Shown here: in pieces, positions 9,114 through 17,490 of the stretch
How positions within the stretch are numbered: the stretch's first letter is position 1
Layout: the number at the start of each line of letters is the position of its first letter
Assembly: GCF_003337555.1 (NCBI RefSeq)
Contig: NZ_QPJK01000002.1
Span: 806,001 to 870,000, forward strand
Length of the DNA: 64,000 bases
Origin: Pseudorhodoferax soli
GTDB lineage: Bacteria; Pseudomonadota; Gammaproteobacteria; Burkholderiales; Burkholderiaceae_C
Direction: 5' to 3'
Made by a program: the position numbers and the translations under genes
The notes under the pieces: generated by a model
Told to the model about the DNA's origin: nothing
What the model saw: the letters and a program-made list of their open reading frames with translations, nothing else
Database searches by the model: none

Positions 9114-10070
9114 TCACTCGACCTTGACGTTCGCATCCTTGATCCGCTCCAGCGCCTCGCGCCCCGAGGACGCTGCCCAGCGGTCGAACTCCGCCGGCGA
9201 GGCCGAGCCCAATGCCTCGTTGCCCGTCTCCAGCAGCTTGCGCTGCACCTGCGGGTCGGCCAGCGCCTTGGTGGCCGCGGCGTAGAGCCGCTGCGTCACC
9301 TCGGCAGGCAGCTGCGCCGGGCCGAACAGGCCGAACCAGAAGCTGAACTCGAAGCCGGGCAGGCCCTGCGACGCCAGCGTCGGCAAGCCCGGCACCACGG
9401 CCGAGGGCTGTTCGGTCGTCACGCCCAGCATCTTCACCGTGCCCGGCCGGCCCATGGGCAGCACCGACGCGGCGGTGCCGAACGACAGCTGCACGTCGCC
9501 TGCCGCCACGGCCTGCACCGCCGGCGCCCCGCCCTTGAACGGGATGTGCACCATCTGCCCGCCCACGGCCTTCTCGAAGGTCAGTCCGGCGATGTGCGGC
9601 GAGCCGCCGATGCCCGACGACGAATAGTTGAGCTTGCCAGGCTGCGCCTTCACCCTGGCCACCAGGTCCTGCACGCTGGCGATGCCCAGATCCTTGTTGA
9701 CGGCCAGCACCAGCGGCGAGACGGTGAAGCGCGTGATCGGCGTGAAGTCCGTGGGCTGGTACTTCACCTTGTACAGGTGCTGGTCGATGCCGTAGAGCGT
9801 GGCCGTGGCCAGGCCGAGCGTGTAGCCGTCCGCCGGTGCGCGCCACAGCAGCGAGGAGGCCAGCGTGCTGCCGGCACCGGGCTTGTTGTCCACCACGATG
9901 GACTGGCCCAGCTCCTTGGCCATGGCCTCGGCCACGACGCGCGCGATCAGGTCGGCCGCGCCCGATGGCGAGTAGCCGACGATGAGGCGGATCGGCCGGT
10001 TCGGGTAGGACTGGGCCAGTACATCGGTGGCGGTGGCCGCCAGCGCAGCGGCAAGCAGGAGGGTCTTCAT
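9114..10070 (-). CDS. Bug/TctC-family periplasmic binding protein
   Basis: 318 residues with a Sec signal peptide (MKTLLLAAALAATATDVLAQ) and the tripartite-tricarboxylate receptor fold. The family hallmarks YPNRPIRLIVGYSPSGAADLIAR and VDNKPGAGS form the ligand-carboxylate loops. Such proteins bind diverse carboxylates; no TctA/TctB membrane genes accompany it, a frequent situation in Burkholderiales where orphan Bug proteins are expanded. It is the last gene of the esterase/CoA-transferase/hydratase run, only 14 bases after the hydratase, which suggests that it senses or captures the substrate of that pathway. Confidence 0.9.
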   Translation of the reverse strand: MKTLLLAAALAATATDVLAQSYPNRPIRLIVGYSPSGAADLIARVVAEAMAKELGQSIVVDNKPGAGSTLASSLLWRAPADGYTLGLATATLYGIDQHLYKVKYQPTDFTPITRFTVSPLVLAVNKDLGIASVQDLVARVKAQPGKLNYSSSGIGGSPHIAGLTFEKAVGGQMVHIPFKGGAPAVQAVAAGDVQLSFGTAASVLPMGRPGTVKMLGVTTEQPSAVVPGLPTLASQGLPGFEFSFWFGLFGPAQLPAEVTQRLYAAATKALADPQVQRKLLETGNEALGSASPAEFDRWAASSGREALERIKDANVKVE

Positions 10071-10084
10071 CGCGGCTCCCCGGT

Positions 10085-10837
10085 TCAACGGCCGGAGAAG
10101 CGCGGCGCACGCTTCTCCAACCAGGCGGCCTGCCCTTCGCGCAGGTCGGCCGAGTCCACCGCGCACGCCATGTCGGCGTGCAGCGCGTCCACGTCCAGCC
10201 GTCCCCGCGCGATGCGGTTCAGGTGCTGCTTCATGCCCAGCATGGCGATCGGGGCCATGCCGGCGCAGGTCTGCGTGAGGCGGTCCACGGCGGCGGGCAG
10301 ATCGTCCGGCGCCAGCAGCTGCGTCAGGAAGCCGATGGCGCGCATCTCGTCGGCGCCGATCCGGTCGGCCGTGAGGAACAGGCGCTTGGCGTTGTCCAGC
10401 CCCAGCCGGCTCACGTAGCGCTCCAGCCCACCCTGGTAGAAGTGCAGGCCCAGCCGCGCGGCCGGCATGAACATGTCGATGCCCTGCGCGCCCAGGCGGA
10501 AGTCGCAGGCCAGCGCCAGGTCGGTGCCGCCGCCGTAGACGCTGCCGTGCAGCACGGCGATGGTCACCGGGCGGGCCTCCTCCAGCGCGTTGACCACGGC
10601 CTCGAAGTTGACCTTGCGCGCCGCGCCGATCTGGCCGATGTCGTAGCCGCTGCAGAAGTACTTGCCCAGGCCGCGCAGTTGCAGCACCAGCACCTCGGGG
10701 CGGGCGTTCACCGCATCGATGTGGTCGGCCAGCGTGGCCAGGTCGTCCGGGTTCAGGCGGTTGGCCTGGTCGGGCCGGCGCAGCGTGATGGTGGCGACCG
10801 GGCCGGCCACCTGCAGTTCGGGGGTGTCCATGTTCAT
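10085..10837 (-). CDS. Enoyl-CoA hydratase/isomerase family protein (first of two)
   Basis: 250 residues of the crotonase fold. The oxyanion-hole segments are GLGKYFCSGYDI and GSVYGGGTDLALACD. A crotonase Glu at the usual first catalytic position is not evident (YGGGTDLA has no Glu), so the chemistry may be isomerisation, hydrolysis or decarboxylation instead of straightforward hydration. The start overlaps the upstream hydratase stop by ATGA. Only about a third of positions look shared with that neighbour, so the two genes are divergent paralogues and not a recent duplication. Confidence 0.85.
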   Translation of the reverse strand: MNMDTPELQVAGPVATITLRRPDQANRLNPDDLATLADHIDAVNARPEVLVLQLRGLGKYFCSGYDIGQIGAARKVNFEAVVNALEEARPVTIAVLHGSVYGGGTDLALACDFRLGAQGIDMFMPAARLGLHFYQGGLERYVSRLGLDNAKRLFLTADRIGADEMRAIGFLTQLLAPDDLPAAVDRLTQTCAGMAPIAMLGMKQHLNRIARGRLDVDALHADMACAVDSADLREGQAAWLEKRAPRFSGR

Positions 10838-11631
10838 CTTCCCTGGAAGGTGGGGGTGCGCTTTTCCATGAAGGCGCGGCGGCCTTCCTGGTAGTCGGCA
10901 CTGTCGAAGCAGCGGTCCACCGCCGCGGCCACGGCGCTGTCGTCGGCCGCGCTGTAGCGCTCGAACAGGCGCAGCGCGGCCTTGGCGGCCTGCACCGTCA
11001 GCGGCGCGTTGGCGGCCACGCTGGCGGCGTAGGCGCGCACGGCATCCTTCAGCCCCTCGGCCGGCAGCACCTGGTTGACCAGGCCCAGGCGCAATGCCTC
11101 GTCGGTTTCGATCTGGCGTCCGCTGAACAGCATGTCCTTGGCCGTGGACGGGCCGACCAGGCGCGCCAGCGCAGCCAGGCCCTCGTACTCGTAGCCCAGG
11201 CCGAGACGCGCCGCCGGGATGCCGAAGCGCGAGCCAGCGCCGGCGAAGCGCAGATCCGCGGCCAGCGCCAGCGCCATGCCGCCGCCGATGCAAAAGCCCT
11301 GCACCATGGCGATCAGCGGTTTGTCGAGCCGCGCCAGGCCGCGGTGCGCGCGCGAGGCGATCTCGGCATAGCGCAGTTTTTGCTCGGCGTTGGCGCGGTG
11401 CTGCTCGAATTCCGAGATGTCGGCCCCGGCCGCGAAGGACTTTCCGCCAGCGCCGTGCAGCACCACCACGCGCACCGTCGCGTTGGCCTGCATGGCCTCG
11501 GCCGCCTCGCCCAGGCCCTGCCACATGGCCAGCGACATGGCGTTGCGCCGCTCTGGCTGGTTGATGGTGATCCAGCCGACGCCATCTTCGATGCGCGCGA
11601 GGATCTTGTCGGTTCCGAGTTCCAGGTTCAT
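10834..11631 (-). CDS. Enoyl-CoA hydratase/isomerase family protein (second of two)
   Basis: 265 residues, crotonase fold. GGKSFAAGADISEFEQ gives the CoA-binding and first oxyanion loop, and GFCIGGGMALALAADLRFAG the second. The C-terminal helix (YQEGRRAFMEKRTPTFQGR) is characteristic of hydratases and carnityl-CoA-type enzymes. It overlaps both neighbours by ATGA, placing it in a coupled string with the CoA-transferase, which is the arrangement of crotonobetaine-like catabolism: activation by CoA-transfer followed by hydration. The substrate is unknown. Confidence 0.87.
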   Translation of the reverse strand: MNLELGTDKILARIEDGVGWITINQPERRNAMSLAMWQGLGEAAEAMQANATVRVVVLHGAGGKSFAAGADISEFEQHRANAEQKLRYAEIASRAHRGLARLDKPLIAMVQGFCIGGGMALALAADLRFAGAGSRFGIPAARLGLGYEYEGLAALARLVGPSTAKDMLFSGRQIETDEALRLGLVNQVLPAEGLKDAVRAYAASVAANAPLTVQAAKAALRLFERYSAADDSAVAAAVDRCFDSADYQEGRRAFMEKRTPTFQGR

Positions 11632-12827
11632 GCCGCAGCCCCCGCCTCGCGCAGCGCCGCGATGGCCTCGGGCGTGTAGCCCAGCTCCGCCAGCAGCGCA
11701 TCGGTCTGCTCGCCCGGGTCGGGCGCCGCATGGTGGAAGCGCTCGGGGTGCGGGCAGGCCGACAGGTTGATCGGCGAGCGGATCAGCTGCACGTCGCCCA
11801 GCACCGGGTGCTGCGCGGGCCGCGTCATGCGCAGATGTTGCACCTGCGGGTCTTCGAACGCCTGTCCGATGTCGTAGACCGGGCCGCAGGGCACGCCGGC
11901 CGGGTTGAGCCGCTTCACCAGCTCCGCCACGCTGAACTGCCGCGTGACGGCGTTGATCTCGGCATCGAGCCTTCTGCGGTGTTGCACGCGGCCCGCGAAC
12001 TCGCGGTAGTCGGCGTTGTCGGCCAGGTGCGTGGCCTCCAGTGCGCGGCAGAAGCCGGCCCACATCGTCTGCGTGCTGGCGCAGATGTTGACCTGCCCGT
12101 CGCTGGCCTCGAAGGTGCCCATGGGCACCTGGGTCGGGTGCGCATTGCCCTCCTGCCCCGGCACCTCGCCGTTCACCGTGTAGCGCGCGGCCTGGAAATC
12201 CAGCTTGTTCAGCATGCCCTCGATCAGCGAGGTGTGCACCCACTGGCCCTCGCCCGTGCGCTCGCGGTGCAGCAGCGCCAGCAGGATGCCCTGTCCCAGG
12301 AACATGCCGGCCGTGGTGTCGGAGATGGCGATGCCGGCGCGCACCGGCCCGCGGCCGGGCTCGCCCGTGACCGAGCTCAGGCCCGACATGCCCTGCACGA
12401 TCTGGTCCACGCCCGGGCGCCCGGCGTAAGGCCCGTCCTGGCCGAAGCCGGAGATGCTGGCCAGGATGATGCGCGGGTTGCGCTGGCGCAGCTGTTCGTA
12501 GGTCAGGCCCAGCCGCTCCTTGACGACGGAGCGGAAGTTCTCGACCACCACGTCGCTGCGCGCGATGAGCCGGTCGAGGATCTCGGCGCCCTCGCGCGTC
12601 TTGAGGTCCACGCACAGGCTGCGCTTGTTGCGGTGCAGGTTCTGCTCGTCCGAGCCGCGGCGCCGGCCGGTGACGGAGCCACGGTCCTTGGGCGGCGGGG
12701 CTTCCAGGCGCGTGACGTCGGCGCCCCAATCAGCGAGCAGGCGCACGGCCGTGGGACCGGCGCGCGCGATGGTGAGGTCCAGCACGCGGTAGCCCGCGAG
12801 CGGCAGCGAAGAAGGCGTTGTGTTCAT
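11628..12827 (-). CDS. Class III (CaiB/BaiF) CoA-transferase
   Basis: 399 residues, standard family length. GYRVLDLTIARAGPTAVRLLADWGADVTRLE is the N-terminal Rossmann segment, and NKRSLCVDLKTREG and VVVENFRSVVKERLGL are conserved blocks; the catalytic Asp is expected in GRPGVDQIVQGMSG. These enzymes move CoA between carboxylates with an intramolecular Asp-anhydride mechanism. The position between an exported esterase and two crotonase-family enzymes argues for activation of the acid released by the esterase. Confidence 0.9.
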   Translation of the reverse strand: MNTTPSSLPLAGYRVLDLTIARAGPTAVRLLADWGADVTRLEAPPPKDRGSVTGRRRGSDEQNLHRNKRSLCVDLKTREGAEILDRLIARSDVVVENFRSVVKERLGLTYEQLRQRNPRIILASISGFGQDGPYAGRPGVDQIVQGMSGLSSVTGEPGRGPVRAGIAISDTTAGMFLGQGILLALLHRERTGEGQWVHTSLIEGMLNKLDFQAARYTVNGEVPGQEGNAHPTQVPMGTFEASDGQVNICASTQTMWAGFCRALEATHLADNADYREFAGRVQHRRRLDAEINAVTRQFSVAELVKRLNPAGVPCGPVYDIGQAFEDPQVQHLRMTRPAQHPVLGDVQLIRSPINLSACPHPERFHHAAPDPGEQTDALLAELGYTPEAIAALREAGAAA

Positions 12828-12844
12828 TGGTTTCTCTTGGAAGT

Positions 12845-14488
12845 TCAGCGGGCCGGGCCGCGGGCGGCCCACAGTTCGCGGAAGGCGCGCCGCGGGTCGT
12901 CCACGGCGCGGGTCTGGGTGGCGGGCCCGTCGAAGACGAGCGTGCTGCGCCGGGCCAGCGTGAAAGCCGGCCAGGCCGGCGTGCGTGCGTTGTTCGGGTC
13001 GCCGCTGGCGGCAAAGCTGACCCAGGCGCTGGCCAGTTGGTCGGCCAGCGCCAGGTTGTCGGCGCTGGGGCCGTTCAGCCCCATGCGGATGTCGTGCAGG
13101 CTGGGCCCGATGTCCACCCCGTGCGGCGCGCCGTAGCGGCCGCCGTAGGCCGGGCTGGGCGTCTTCCACAAATAGGTCCAGACCGGTGCGGCGTTCTGCG
13201 CCGCCTTGCGCTCGGACTGCAGATGCGCCCCGAGGCGGAAGGTGGTGTCGGTGTCGATGCGGGCCTGCAGCACGAAGGGCGTGGCGCGCGGGTCTTCGCC
13301 GCGGTACATCGCCACCAGCGCCGCGGCATCGGTCCCCGGGCGGCCGGCGAGCTTGGCCTCGGCAAATTTCAACAGACCGGCCTCGTCGAGGTCGAAGTTG
13401 ACCTGGCGGTAGGCCCGCTCGTCCAGCGTGGTGCTGATCACCATGGGCACGCTGGCCGAGAGGGCCGGCGCATCGGGGTCGAACGGGTGGCGCGCGATGG
13501 CCACCCCGTCCACCACCGGCGCGAAGGCGCGCGGCGCCTCGCCCTGCTGGCGGTCGATGCGCTCGAAGGCCAGCTGCGCGGCCAGCAGCTGTTCCATGGG
13601 CAGCTGGTGCAGCTTGTCGAGCGCGCCGCTCTTGATCTCCAGCGCGGCCAGCAAACGGCCGGCGATGCCGTGCGACACGTCCTGCGGCATGGCGCGCAGG
13701 CCCGAGCCGCTCATCACGCCGGCGCGGTGGAACAGGCCCTGCGCGCTGGGCATGGCCATCAGCGTGCTGGTCTTGAGGCCGCCGCCGGACTGGCCGAACA
13801 CCAGCACGCGCGACGGGTCGCCGCCGAAGGCCTCGATGTTCTCGCGCACCCAGCGCAGGCCGGCCACGATGTCGAGCATGCCCACGGCGCCCGACTGGGC
13901 GTAGCGCTCGCCGCCGTGGCCCGCCAGGTTCAGGTAGCCGAAGGCGCCGAGCCGGTGGTTCAGCGTGACGAACACCGCATCGCCGAAGCGCGCCATCATC
14001 TCGCCGTCGAACTGCGGCGAGTTGCCCGATCCGGCGTAGTGGCCGCCGCCGTGCAGGTGCACCAGCACCGGGCGCCTGGCGGCCTTGTCGGGCCCTGGCG
14101 TCCACAGGTTCAGCACCAGGCAGTCTTCGCCCATGCCGCCGGGCTGCAGGTCGTAGGCGATCAGGTCGGCATAGGCGCGGCGGCGGTCGGCCGGCATCTG
14201 CGGCGCGTAATTGCCGTAGGCCGTGGCATCGCGCACGCCGGCCCACGGCGCCACGGGCTGGGGCGGCATGAAGCGGTTGGCGCCCGCGGTGTCGGCGCCG
14301 TAGCGCAGGCCCTTGAACACGTGCACGCCGCCGGATTTCAGGCCGCGCACCTTGCCGTGCGCCGTGTCGACGACCGAGAAGACGGCATCGTCGGTCATGG
14401 CGCCGACGCCTCTTGCGAGAAGGCCACCCGCGGCTGCCGCCGCACCCAGCCAGCGCCGGCGCGACAGGCCGGACGTTCGAACATGCAT
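12845..14488 (-). CDS. Tat-exported type-B carboxylesterase
   Basis: 547 residues. A twin-arginine leader (SRRRWLGAAAAAGGLLARGVGA) precedes an alpha/beta hydrolase of the carboxylesterase/lipase type. GQSGGG holds the nucleophilic Ser, HLHGGGHYAGS forms the oxyanion hole, and the late APHGVDIG supplies the catalytic His. The GQSGGG elbow instead of GESAGG is common in bacterial members. An exported esterase at the head of a CoA-transferase/hydratase set suggests periplasmic release of a carboxylate. The start at 14488 places the RR pair near residue 10. Confidence 0.9.
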   Translation of the reverse strand: MHVRTSGLSRRRWLGAAAAAGGLLARGVGAMTDDAVFSVVDTAHGKVRGLKSGGVHVFKGLRYGADTAGANRFMPPQPVAPWAGVRDATAYGNYAPQMPADRRRAYADLIAYDLQPGGMGEDCLVLNLWTPGPDKAARRPVLVHLHGGGHYAGSGNSPQFDGEMMARFGDAVFVTLNHRLGAFGYLNLAGHGGERYAQSGAVGMLDIVAGLRWVRENIEAFGGDPSRVLVFGQSGGGLKTSTLMAMPSAQGLFHRAGVMSGSGLRAMPQDVSHGIAGRLLAALEIKSGALDKLHQLPMEQLLAAQLAFERIDRQQGEAPRAFAPVVDGVAIARHPFDPDAPALSASVPMVISTTLDERAYRQVNFDLDEAGLLKFAEAKLAGRPGTDAAALVAMYRGEDPRATPFVLQARIDTDTTFRLGAHLQSERKAAQNAAPVWTYLWKTPSPAYGGRYGAPHGVDIGPSLHDIRMGLNGPSADNLALADQLASAWVSFAASGDPNNARTPAWPAFTLARRSTLVFDGPATQTRAVDDPRRAFRELWAARGPAR

Positions 14489-14516
14489 GTCATTTCCTTG
14501 GTTGCTTGCAGCGGCA

Positions 14517-15578
14517 TCAGGCCAGCACCGCCACGCCGCTGGGGTCGATGGACAGCAGCGATTCGTGCCCAACTTCCAGCACATGGCCGGGGGCCGCGTG
14601 CACCTTCAGCGGCGCGCCGCCGCCCGTGGGCCGCACCAGGTAGTCCCAGTACTCGCCCAGGTAGGTGCGCGCCACCACGGCCACCTGGCCCAGGGCCAGC
14701 AGGCTGCCGCCCGCCGCACCCAGGCTGAGCGACTGCGGCCGGATCGACACCTGGGCGTGCGCCTGGTCGCCGCCCGCACCACCCGCGACAGGCACCGCGC
14801 CCGCCAGGCCCGGCAGCTGGAACCGCCCGCCGCGCAGCTCGCCGCTGACCAGGTTGGTCTGGCCGATGAAGCCCGCCACGAAGGGCGTGCGCGGCCGGTT
14901 GTAGAGGTTCCAGGGCGTGTCGATCTGCTCCAGCTTGCCGAGGTTCAGCACCGCGATGCGGTCGGAGATCGTCATGGCCTCGGCCTGGTCGTGCGTGACG
15001 TAGACGGTGGTGAAGCGGAATTCGTCGTGCAGCCGGCGGATCTCGCCGGCCATCTCTTCGCGCAGGTTGGCGTCGAGGTTCGAAAGCGGCTCGTCGAGCA
15101 GCAACACCTCGGGCCGCACCACCATCGCGCGGGCCAGCGCCACGCGCTGCTGTTGCCCGCCCGACAGCTCGGCCGGGTAGCGCTGCGCAAGGTGGCCGAG
15201 CTTGACCACGTCGAGCATCTCGCCCACGCGGCGCTTGAGTTCGTCGGCCGGCGCCTTGCGCACGGCCAGGCCGAAGCCCACGTTCTCGGCCACCGTCATG
15301 TTGGGCCAGATCGCGTAGCTCTGGAAGATCATCGACATGCCGCGGTGCTCGGGCGGCACGGTGCGCTTGGCGCCCGAGATCTCGCGACCCTCCACGGCAA
15401 TGCTGCCTTCGCTGAGTTCGATGAAGCCGGCCACCATGCGCAGCGTGGTGGTCTTGCCGCAGCCCGAGGGGCCGAGCAGCGTGACGAGTTCGCCCTGGCG
15501 CAGCTGCAGGCTCAGGTCGTCCACCACGGCGGTGGCACCGTAGCGCTTGGTGACGTGGTTCAGTTCCAGTTTGGTCAT
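14517..15578 (-). CDS. ABC transporter ATPase, FbpC/PotA-like
   Basis: 353 residues. Walker A GPSGCGKTTT, Q-loop FQSYAIWP, signature LSGGQQQR, Walker B VLLLDEPLSNLD and H-loop YVTHDQAEAM are all intact, followed by a TOBE-type regulatory domain. Sequence and partners place it in the ferric-iron/spermidine/2-aminoethylphosphonate importer group. Its permease gene is separated by 193 bases that consist largely of a dispersed repeat, so the ATPase may rely on read-through. The genomic company of esterase and CoA-transferase makes an organic anion as plausible a substrate as iron. Confidence 0.88.
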   Translation of the reverse strand: MTKLELNHVTKRYGATAVVDDLSLQLRQGELVTLLGPSGCGKTTTLRMVAGFIELSEGSIAVEGREISGAKRTVPPEHRGMSMIFQSYAIWPNMTVAENVGFGLAVRKAPADELKRRVGEMLDVVKLGHLAQRYPAELSGGQQQRVALARAMVVRPEVLLLDEPLSNLDANLREEMAGEIRRLHDEFRFTTVYVTHDQAEAMTISDRIAVLNLGKLEQIDTPWNLYNRPRTPFVAGFIGQTNLVSGELRGGRFQLPGLAGAVPVAGGAGGDQAHAQVSIRPQSLSLGAAGGSLLALGQVAVVARTYLGEYWDYLVRPTGGGAPLKVHAAPGHVLEVGHESLLSIDPSGVAVLA

Positions 15579-15624
15579 ATCGAAGTTCCTAGCGCGCCGT
15601 ACCGGTCACGGCAGATCAAGCGAT

Positions 15625-15750
15625 GGCTGGCAGGCGGCAGAGCCGAAGGCCGCGGAGCAGGCCATGCCAGCAGACGCGGCGGAACGGGCTCTGCCCGGCC
15701 GCTCGCGGCGCCCCCTTGAGGGGGGATGGCGCGGCTACACGCAGTGCGCC
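15625..15750 (-). repeat. Dispersed intergenic repeat, copy 1
   Basis: This stretch aligns, as the reverse complement, with 53401-53524: a 24-base identical block containing CGAAGGCCGCGGAGCAGG, a shared GGCTACACGCAGTG, and further matched segments such as GGCTCTGCC and GGGGGGATGG between. It contains a short hairpin (GCTCCG/CGGAGC in copy 2, partly decayed here). It sits inside an otherwise tight ABC transporter operon between permease and ATPase. No coding capacity, terminal repeats or transposase is seen. Confidence 0.8.
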
Positions 15751-15771
15751 GAGCAAACGGGGGTGGGCTCG

Positions 15772-17490
15772 TCATCGGCGGAGCATGAAATCGCGCCCCG
15801 CGATGCGCATGCCCAGGCCCACCACCGCGGTGACGATGACGACCAGCACCACGCCCATGGCCGCCAGCACCTCGTAGTTGCCCTGTTCGCTCAGATCCAG
15901 CGTGAGCACCGACACCACGCGCGAGGCCGGCCCGGTCAGGAACACGGCCGTCGACAGCTCCTTGGTGCAGATCACGAAGACCAGGATGAACACGCCGGCC
16001 AGCGGCTTGGCCAGCAGCGGCACGACGATGCGGCGCAGCACCGTGAGCCGGCCAGCGCCCAGGATGCGGCCGGCCTCCTCCAGTTCCGGGTTCAACGAGC
16101 GGATCGAGGCGCCGCTGGCCACCACGGCGATCGGCAGGAAGCGCGTGGTGAACGCGATGACGATCAGCAGCCCCGTGCCGTACAGCGAGAACGGCGGGCC
16201 TGCGTACGCCGCGTACAGGCCGATGGCCAGCACCAGGCCCGGCACCGCGACCGGCGCCAGCGCCAGGAACTGCAGCAGGTTCGGGAACGGCGTGATGCGG
16301 CGCTGCGTGGCGTAGGCCACGCACAGGCCCATGCCCACGCAGACCAGCGCGGTCGCGCCCGAATACAGCACCGTGTTGAGCAGCGCCGAGCGCACGGTCA
16401 GTTGCTCGAAGAAGATGGCGTGGAAATTGGCCAGCGTGAAGTTGCCCGACACGATGCCGCGGCCCCAGGCCCTGGACACCGAGGCCAGCAACAGGATCAC
16501 CAGCGGCAGCACCACCGACAGCAGGCCGACCAATGCCGCATAGGCCAGCAGCGGCCACTTCCACCAGCCGATGTCGAACGGCCGGCGCTCACCGCCCTTG
16601 CCCGACACCGAGACGAAGCCCTTCTTGGCCAGCAGCCGGCGCTGCAGCACCAGCAGGGCCACCGTCATCGCCAGGATGGGCATCGAGAACGCGGCCGCCT
16701 GCTCCACGCGCAGCGGGTATTCGAAGAACGAGACGATCTGCGTGGTCGCCAGGTTGAGCCCGGCGGGAATCGCGATCAGCGCGGGCGTGCCGTACAGCGC
16801 GATGGTCTCCAGGAAGATCAGGATGCCGGCACCGACGATGGACGGCAGCACCAGCGGCAGCGTGACGCGCGCCAGCGTGTGGAACTTGCCGGCGCCGTGG
16901 ATGGAGGCGGCGTCCTCCAGCTCGGTGGAGACCAGGTCGAGCGCCGACTTGGTGAACACGTAGACCAGCGGGTAGGTGTACAGCGCGATGACGAAGGCCA
17001 GGCCCCAGAAGCTGAAGATGTTGAGCGGGCCGGTCTCGGTGCCGAACAGCGCCACCCAGGCCCGGTTGAGCCAGCCGGCGTTCGGCCCGGCCAGCAGGAT
17101 CCAGGCGATGGCGCCGAGGAAGTTGGGCATCACGAACGCGGCTAGCACGCCCAGGTGCGTGAGCCCGCGACCCGGCATGTTGGTGCGCGAGACGGCCAGT
17201 GCCAGCGGCACGCCCAGCATTGCCGCCAGCGCCGTGACGGCGACGCCGAGGTACAGCGAGTTGAGCAGCGCCTGCAGGTGCCGGCTGCGGCCCAGCGCCG
17301 CGGCGTAGCTGGCCAGCGAGAAGCCGCCATCGGCGTTGCGCAGGCTTTCGGCCAGCAAGCGCAGGATGGGGTTGGCGACCAACAGCACCAACAGCGCGAT
17401 CAGTGCGCCGAACAGCCACAGCGACGGATCGGCCAGCCGGCTCGGCACGGCGCGCGGGCGGGCCTGCGCATCCAGGGCGAGCTCAGACAC
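15772..17490 (-). CDS. ABC transporter permease, fused double-domain FbpB-like
   Basis: 572 residues with two BPD_transp_1 domains in one chain, as in FbpB/SfuB. About twelve hydrophobic segments are present. The two EAA-type coupling loops (ELEDAASIHGAGKFHTLARVTLP near residue 190 and ELEEAGRILGAGRLTVLRRIVVP near 470) contact the ATPase. It uses a GTG start that overlaps the binding-protein stop by 8 bases. The substrate is not predictable from the membrane domain. Confidence 0.9.
   Translation of the reverse strand: MSELALDAQARPRAVPSRLADPSLWLFGALIALLVLLVANPILRLLAESLRNADGGFSLASYAAALGRSRHLQALLNSLYLGVAVTALAAMLGVPLALAVSRTNMPGRGLTHLGVLAAFVMPNFLGAIAWILLAGPNAGWLNRAWVALFGTETGPLNIFSFWGLAFVIALYTYPLVYVFTKSALDLVSTELEDAASIHGAGKFHTLARVTLPLVLPSIVGAGILIFLETIALYGTPALIAIPAGLNLATTQIVSFFEYPLRVEQAAAFSMPILAMTVALLVLQRRLLAKKGFVSVSGKGGERRPFDIGWWKWPLLAYAALVGLLSVVLPLVILLLASVSRAWGRGIVSGNFTLANFHAIFFEQLTVRSALLNTVLYSGATALVCVGMGLCVAYATQRRITPFPNLLQFLALAPVAVPGLVLAIGLYAAYAGPPFSLYGTGLLIVIAFTTRFLPIAVVASGASIRSLNPELEEAGRILGAGRLTVLRRIVVPLLAKPLAGVFILVFVICTKELSTAVFLTGPASRVVSVLTLDLSEQGNYEVLAAMGVVLVVIVTAVVGLGMRIAGRDFMLRR

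Noticed and set aside
12818-14728. Plus-strand ORF of 636 codons
   Set aside because: Antisense to the carboxylesterase with its clear triad.
15625-15750. Insertion sequence or transposon remnant
   Set aside because: No terminal inverted repeats, target duplication or transposase fragment; treated as a short dispersed repeat.
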